Assembly (NCBI GenBank): GCA_963204745.1
Contig: CAUJHF010000067.1
Coordinates: 62,001-126,000 of the forward strand
Source: Pseudomonadota bacterium
GTDB taxonomy: Bacteria > Pseudomonadota > Gammaproteobacteria > Steroidobacterales > GCA-2729495
DNA length: 64,000 nt
Reading direction: 5' to 3'
The position numbers and the translations under genes were made by a program. Positions 60,929 through 64,000 of the stretch are shown piece by piece (within the stretch, counting starts at the first letter, position 1; the number at the start of each line of letters is the position of its first letter). The notes under the pieces were generated by a model. It had not been told where the DNA came from. It did not search any database and saw only the letters and a program-made list of their open reading frames with translations.

Positions 60929-62851
60929 GTGTTGAAGAAATTGCTTTCTTTGGGTGCGGTACTGCTGTCGGCAGCGCTGGCGTCCTGTGGCGGTGGTGGT
61001 GACGGCACCATCAGTGGTTCGGGTGGTGGTGCGGCCACGGCAGCAATCATTACGGTACTTGCGTCGTCGCCACAGCTGCAGTCCGATCAGGGCGGTGCCA
61101 ATACGGTTTCGATCACGGCCCAGGTCAAGGATGCTAGTAACGCAGTCCTTGAGGGGGTTACGGTGCAGTTCGGCGCCAGTTCCGGCTCGCTCGCCGTTAC
61201 CCAGGCCGCTACGGATGCTTCAGGTATCGCCTATGCACAGTTGTCAAACGGCACCAATGCCCAGAACCGCGCTATTACGGTTACGGCTACGGCAGGCCAG
61301 GCGTCAGGTAGCGTCATCGTCAACGTGGTCGGCACCACCATCACCATTACGGGTCCTGATGCACTTGCCCTGAACGATACAGGTGCCTATGTCGCCGTCG
61401 CAAAGGACTCCAAGGCTGCTGGTATCCAGGGCGCGATCCTGACGCTCACCTCGGCCAATGGCAATACGATTTCCGCACCGGTGACAACTACCGACTCCAG
61501 CGGCAATGTCCCGTTCAATGTCACAGCGACGGCCGCCGGCGCCGACACCCTGACGGTCAGTGGCCTGGGTTTGAATGCGACCAAGACGCTTACGGTATCC
61601 GGCGATGTATTCGCCTTCAGTGCCCCAGCCGCCGGCGCCGAGGTCAACTTGGGTGCTGCGCAGCCGGTTACTGTGCGCTGGACAAAGAACGGAGTTCCCC
61701 AGGTTGGAGCGACCATCAATTTCTCGACCACGCGGGGTACCCTCTCGGCGAGCACTGCCCTGACCGATGCTTCCGGTGATGCGTCGATAACCATCAGTGC
61801 CACCATCGCAGGCTCGGCGGTATTGACGGCGACCAATCCGGAAGCGACGAGCACGAACCGCTCGCTGGAGTTTGTGGCTACCACGCCCGCTACAGTCGAT
61901 CTGCAGGCCTCGCCATTGACGGTCGGTGTCGCGGAGCAGAGCCAGCTGACAGCAGTGGTCCGGGATGCAAGCAACAACCCGGTCAAGAACCGGACCGTAC
62001 AGTTCGCACTTGAATCGACGGGTGGCTCGCTGTCGGTCGGGCAGGATATTACCGACAGCCAGGGGCATGCCCAGTCGGTCTACACGGCTGGTGCTGATGC
62101 CAGCGCCGTAAATGGTGTCGTAATTCGTGCCACCGTACAGGGCACGGGCATCGACGACACTGTGGCATTGACCGTTGCCCGGCAGGAACTTGCCCTGACC
62201 CTGGGAACAGGCAATACGCTGTTTGAGATCGGTACGGCCACCTATGCCAAGGAATGGGTCATCCTGGTGACTGACGTTGACGGCAATGCAGTTGCCAACA
62301 AGTCAGTGCAGGCCAGTATCCGCTCCCGTCAGTACATCAAAGGGCAACTGGGGTGGGCGGACCCGCCCGGTGTCTGGTCTTACGCGGGCAATTCACCGGT
62401 TTTCTGTCCGGATGAGGACGCCAACAAGAACGGCATTCTGGATGCCAGCCTGGGTGAGGATGTCTCTGGTCTCGGCAATAACAATGGCATCCTTGAAGCC
62501 GGTAACATTGCGCTGGTTGCCGCCGTTCCGGAAACGGCCTCGCTGAGCGCACCCTGTGCGACGGCCGGGGCCCAGGGTACCGCTGCCAATGTCGTAACCA
62601 ACAGCCAGGGTCGTGCACGCATCTGCGTGTTCTACCCGCAGAACTACGCTGAGTGGCTTGAGGCCACGCTGACTGCGAAAGCGAGCGTTACCGGCAGTGA
62701 GTTCAGCAAGTCCAGCGTATTTACACTGCAGGTGCTGGCATCCGACGTCGATAGCGAGACCGATGCCCCGCCGAACCAGTTCAGTCCTTTCGGTGTCGAT
62801 GTGCCCACCGGAACCACTACGGATTGCACGATTCCACCGCCGACACCCTGA
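60929..62851 (+). CDS. Big_1-like (invasin/Ig-like) repeat lipoprotein with EF-hand-like loops; GTG start
   Basis: LKKLLSLGAVLLSAALASC lipobox; repeated ~90-100 aa Ig-like modules (VQFGASSGSLAVTQAATDASGIAYAQLS, INFSTTRGTLSASTALTDASGDASITIS, VQFALESTGGSLSVGQDITDSQGHAQSVY); DEDANKNGILDASLGED. Confidence 0.85.
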   Translation: MLKKLLSLGAVLLSAALASCGGGGDGTISGSGGGAATAAIITVLASSPQLQSDQGGANTVSITAQVKDASNAVLEGVTVQFGASSGSLAVTQAATDASGIAYAQLSNGTNAQNRAITVTATAGQASGSVIVNVVGTTITITGPDALALNDTGAYVAVAKDSKAAGIQGAILTLTSANGNTISAPVTTTDSSGNVPFNVTATAAGADTLTVSGLGLNATKTLTVSGDVFAFSAPAAGAEVNLGAAQPVTVRWTKNGVPQVGATINFSTTRGTLSASTALTDASGDASITISATIAGSAVLTATNPEATSTNRSLEFVATTPATVDLQASPLTVGVAEQSQLTAVVRDASNNPVKNRTVQFALESTGGSLSVGQDITDSQGHAQSVYTAGADASAVNGVVIRATVQGTGIDDTVALTVARQELALTLGTGNTLFEIGTATYAKEWVILVTDVDGNAVANKSVQASIRSRQYIKGQLGWADPPGVWSYAGNSPVFCPDEDANKNGILDASLGEDVSGLGNNNGILEAGNIALVAAVPETASLSAPCATAGAQGTAANVVTNSQGRARICVFYPQNYAEWLEATLTAKASVTGSEFSKSSVFTLQVLASDVDSETDAPPNQFSPFGVDVPTGTTTDCTIPPPTP

Positions 62852-62876
62852 GCCAGGCGTCGGGTCACAAGACATT

Positions 62877-62908
62877 GAACAGGCCGGCGCAAGCCGGCCT
62901 GTTCTTTT
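62877..62908 (+). terminator. Rho-independent terminator after the Big_1 gene
   Basis: GAACAGGCCGGC-GCAA-GCCGGCCTGTTC-TTTT. Confidence 0.9.
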
Positions 62909-62965
62909 CTGCACCGCCTCCGTCTGCCAGTTGACGGCCCTGCGCCGATCGCAAACACTGCTTCA

Positions 62966-63493
62966 ATGCAGCCTGAAACCAGCATCTTTCTCGTCGGCCC
63001 GATGGGCTCCGGCAAGTCGGCCGTCGGCAAGCGCCTGGCGCGCGACCTGGGCCGCGAGTTCATCGACAGCGATCAGCTCATCGAAATGCGCAGCGGCGTG
63101 GATATTCCCTTTATCTTCGAGCGCGAAGGTGAGGCGGGGTTTCGCGAGCGCGAGTGCCGTGTGATCGATGAAGTGACGCAGCGGCCGGGTATCGTGCTGG
63201 CCACTGGTGGCGGGTCTGCGCAGAATCCGGACAGCCGGGCGAGACTGCATGGGCGTGGCCTGGTTGTCTATCTGCATACCGGTGTCGACCAGCAGCTCAA
63301 GCGTACCGGCGGCGGCCGCGGCCGCCCCTTGCTGAAAAACGGTAATCCGCGTGAAATCCTCAGCCGGCTGATGGCGGAGCGTGAACCGCAGTTCCGGGAA
63401 ATCGCACATTTCGTCGTCGACACGGATAACCGCAAGGTGGCATCGGTCGTCCATGAGATTCGCCAGTATCTCGCCGCCCGGTCCCCGGCTTGA
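62966..63493 (+). CDS. aroK: Shikimate kinase
   Basis: IFLVGPMGSGKSAVGKRLARDLGREFIDSDQLIE, ATGGGSAQNPDSR. Confidence 0.97.
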   Translation: MQPETSIFLVGPMGSGKSAVGKRLARDLGREFIDSDQLIEMRSGVDIPFIFEREGEAGFRERECRVIDEVTQRPGIVLATGGGSAQNPDSRARLHGRGLVVYLHTGVDQQLKRTGGGRGRPLLKNGNPREILSRLMAEREPQFREIAHFVVDTDNRKVASVVHEIRQYLAARSPA

Positions 63494-63506
63494 GTACCAT
63501 GCGCAG

Positions 63507-64000
63507 ATGTCACAGACGATGCTGATTACCCTGTCGGTCGACCTGGGTCTGCGCAGTTACCCGGTTCTTATCGGCAGTGGCCTGCTGTCGCAGCCGGCCA
63601 TTCTTGAGCCGTACCTGAAGCATCGCGACGTGCTGGTCGTGACCAATGACACCGTAGGTCCGATCTATCTTGGTCCGCTGCGCGGCCTCTTGAGCGGCTG
63701 CCGGGTAAACAGCTTCAGCCTGCCCGACGGCGAGCGCCACAAGACCATGGCCACGGTGAGCGCAGTACTCGATGCGCTCGTCTCCGGCCGCTACGGACGC
63801 GATGCGGTGGTCGTGGCGCTGGGCGGTGGCGTGGTCGGCGACATCGCCGGATTTGCCGCGGCGATCTATCAGCGCGGCGTGGATTTCCTGCAGGTGCCGA
63901 CCACCCTGCTGGCTCAGGTGGACTCGGCCGTCGGCGGCAAAACCGGCGTCAATCACGCGGGTGGCAAGAACCTCATTGGCGCCTTTCACCAGCCGCTGTG
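63507..64000 (+). CDS. aroB: 3-dehydroquinate synthase (partial, runs off window end)
   Basis: MSQTMLITLSVDLGLRSYPVLIGSGLL...DGERHKTMATVSAVLDALVSGRYGRDAVVVALGGGVVGDIAGFAAAIYQRGVDFLQVPTTLLAQVDSAVGGKTGVNH. Confidence 0.97.
   Translation, partial: MSQTMLITLSVDLGLRSYPVLIGSGLLSQPAILEPYLKHRDVLVVTNDTVGPIYLGPLRGLLSGCRVNSFSLPDGERHKTMATVSAVLDALVSGRYGRDAVVVALGGGVVGDIAGFAAAIYQRGVDFLQVPTTLLAQVDSAVGGKTGVNHAGGKNLIGAFHQPL

Overview
The window is a dense, housekeeping-rich segment of a high-GC, gammaproteobacterial-type chromosome (taxonomy inferred only from gene content and order). It starts in the 3' end of gyrB and ends inside aroB. I see no prophage, transposase, CRISPR array, tRNA or rRNA. Recognisable blocks are: plsC-gmhB-glyS-glyQ; glnA-DUF4124-ntrB-ntrC; a class 1B-like DHOD; trmL; gpsA-secB-grxC-rhodanese; envC-crcB; a POT transporter; tatABC-dtd; a five-gene peptide-type ABC operon; trkH-trkA; uvrD; an aa3-type cytochrome oxidase and heme A assembly cluster; bioB-bioC; comF; ubiA; recG-ridA-spoT-rpoZ-gmk-yicC; a PP2C phosphatase; rph-rdgB; rpmE; gltA; ponA/mrcA; pilMNOPQ; a Big_1 Ig-like lipoprotein; and aroK-aroB.

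The most interesting signal is in the ~490 bp ponA/pilM intergenic region. It contains a sequence with the hallmarks of a c-di-GMP-I (GEMM-I) riboswitch aptamer (about 55218-55341, + strand). About 200 bp further on is a CRP/Vfr/Clp-like palindrome (GGTGACGGTCGTCACA) spaced like a class II activator site from a -10-like TATATG. Both face pilMNOPQ. A previously unplaced Ig-like lipoprotein gene follows pilQ and is closed off by a strong terminator. A near-identical palindrome (GGTGACAAACGTCACA) lies upstream of tatABC.

Other signals include a sigma54-like promoter for glnA, a perfect 14-bp stem-loop inside the glnA-ntrBC cluster, a perfect inverted pair of DnaA-box consensus sequences before rpmE, and a possible structured RNA or attenuator before the PP2C gene. 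No computation was run; all structural and homology claims come from reading the sequence.
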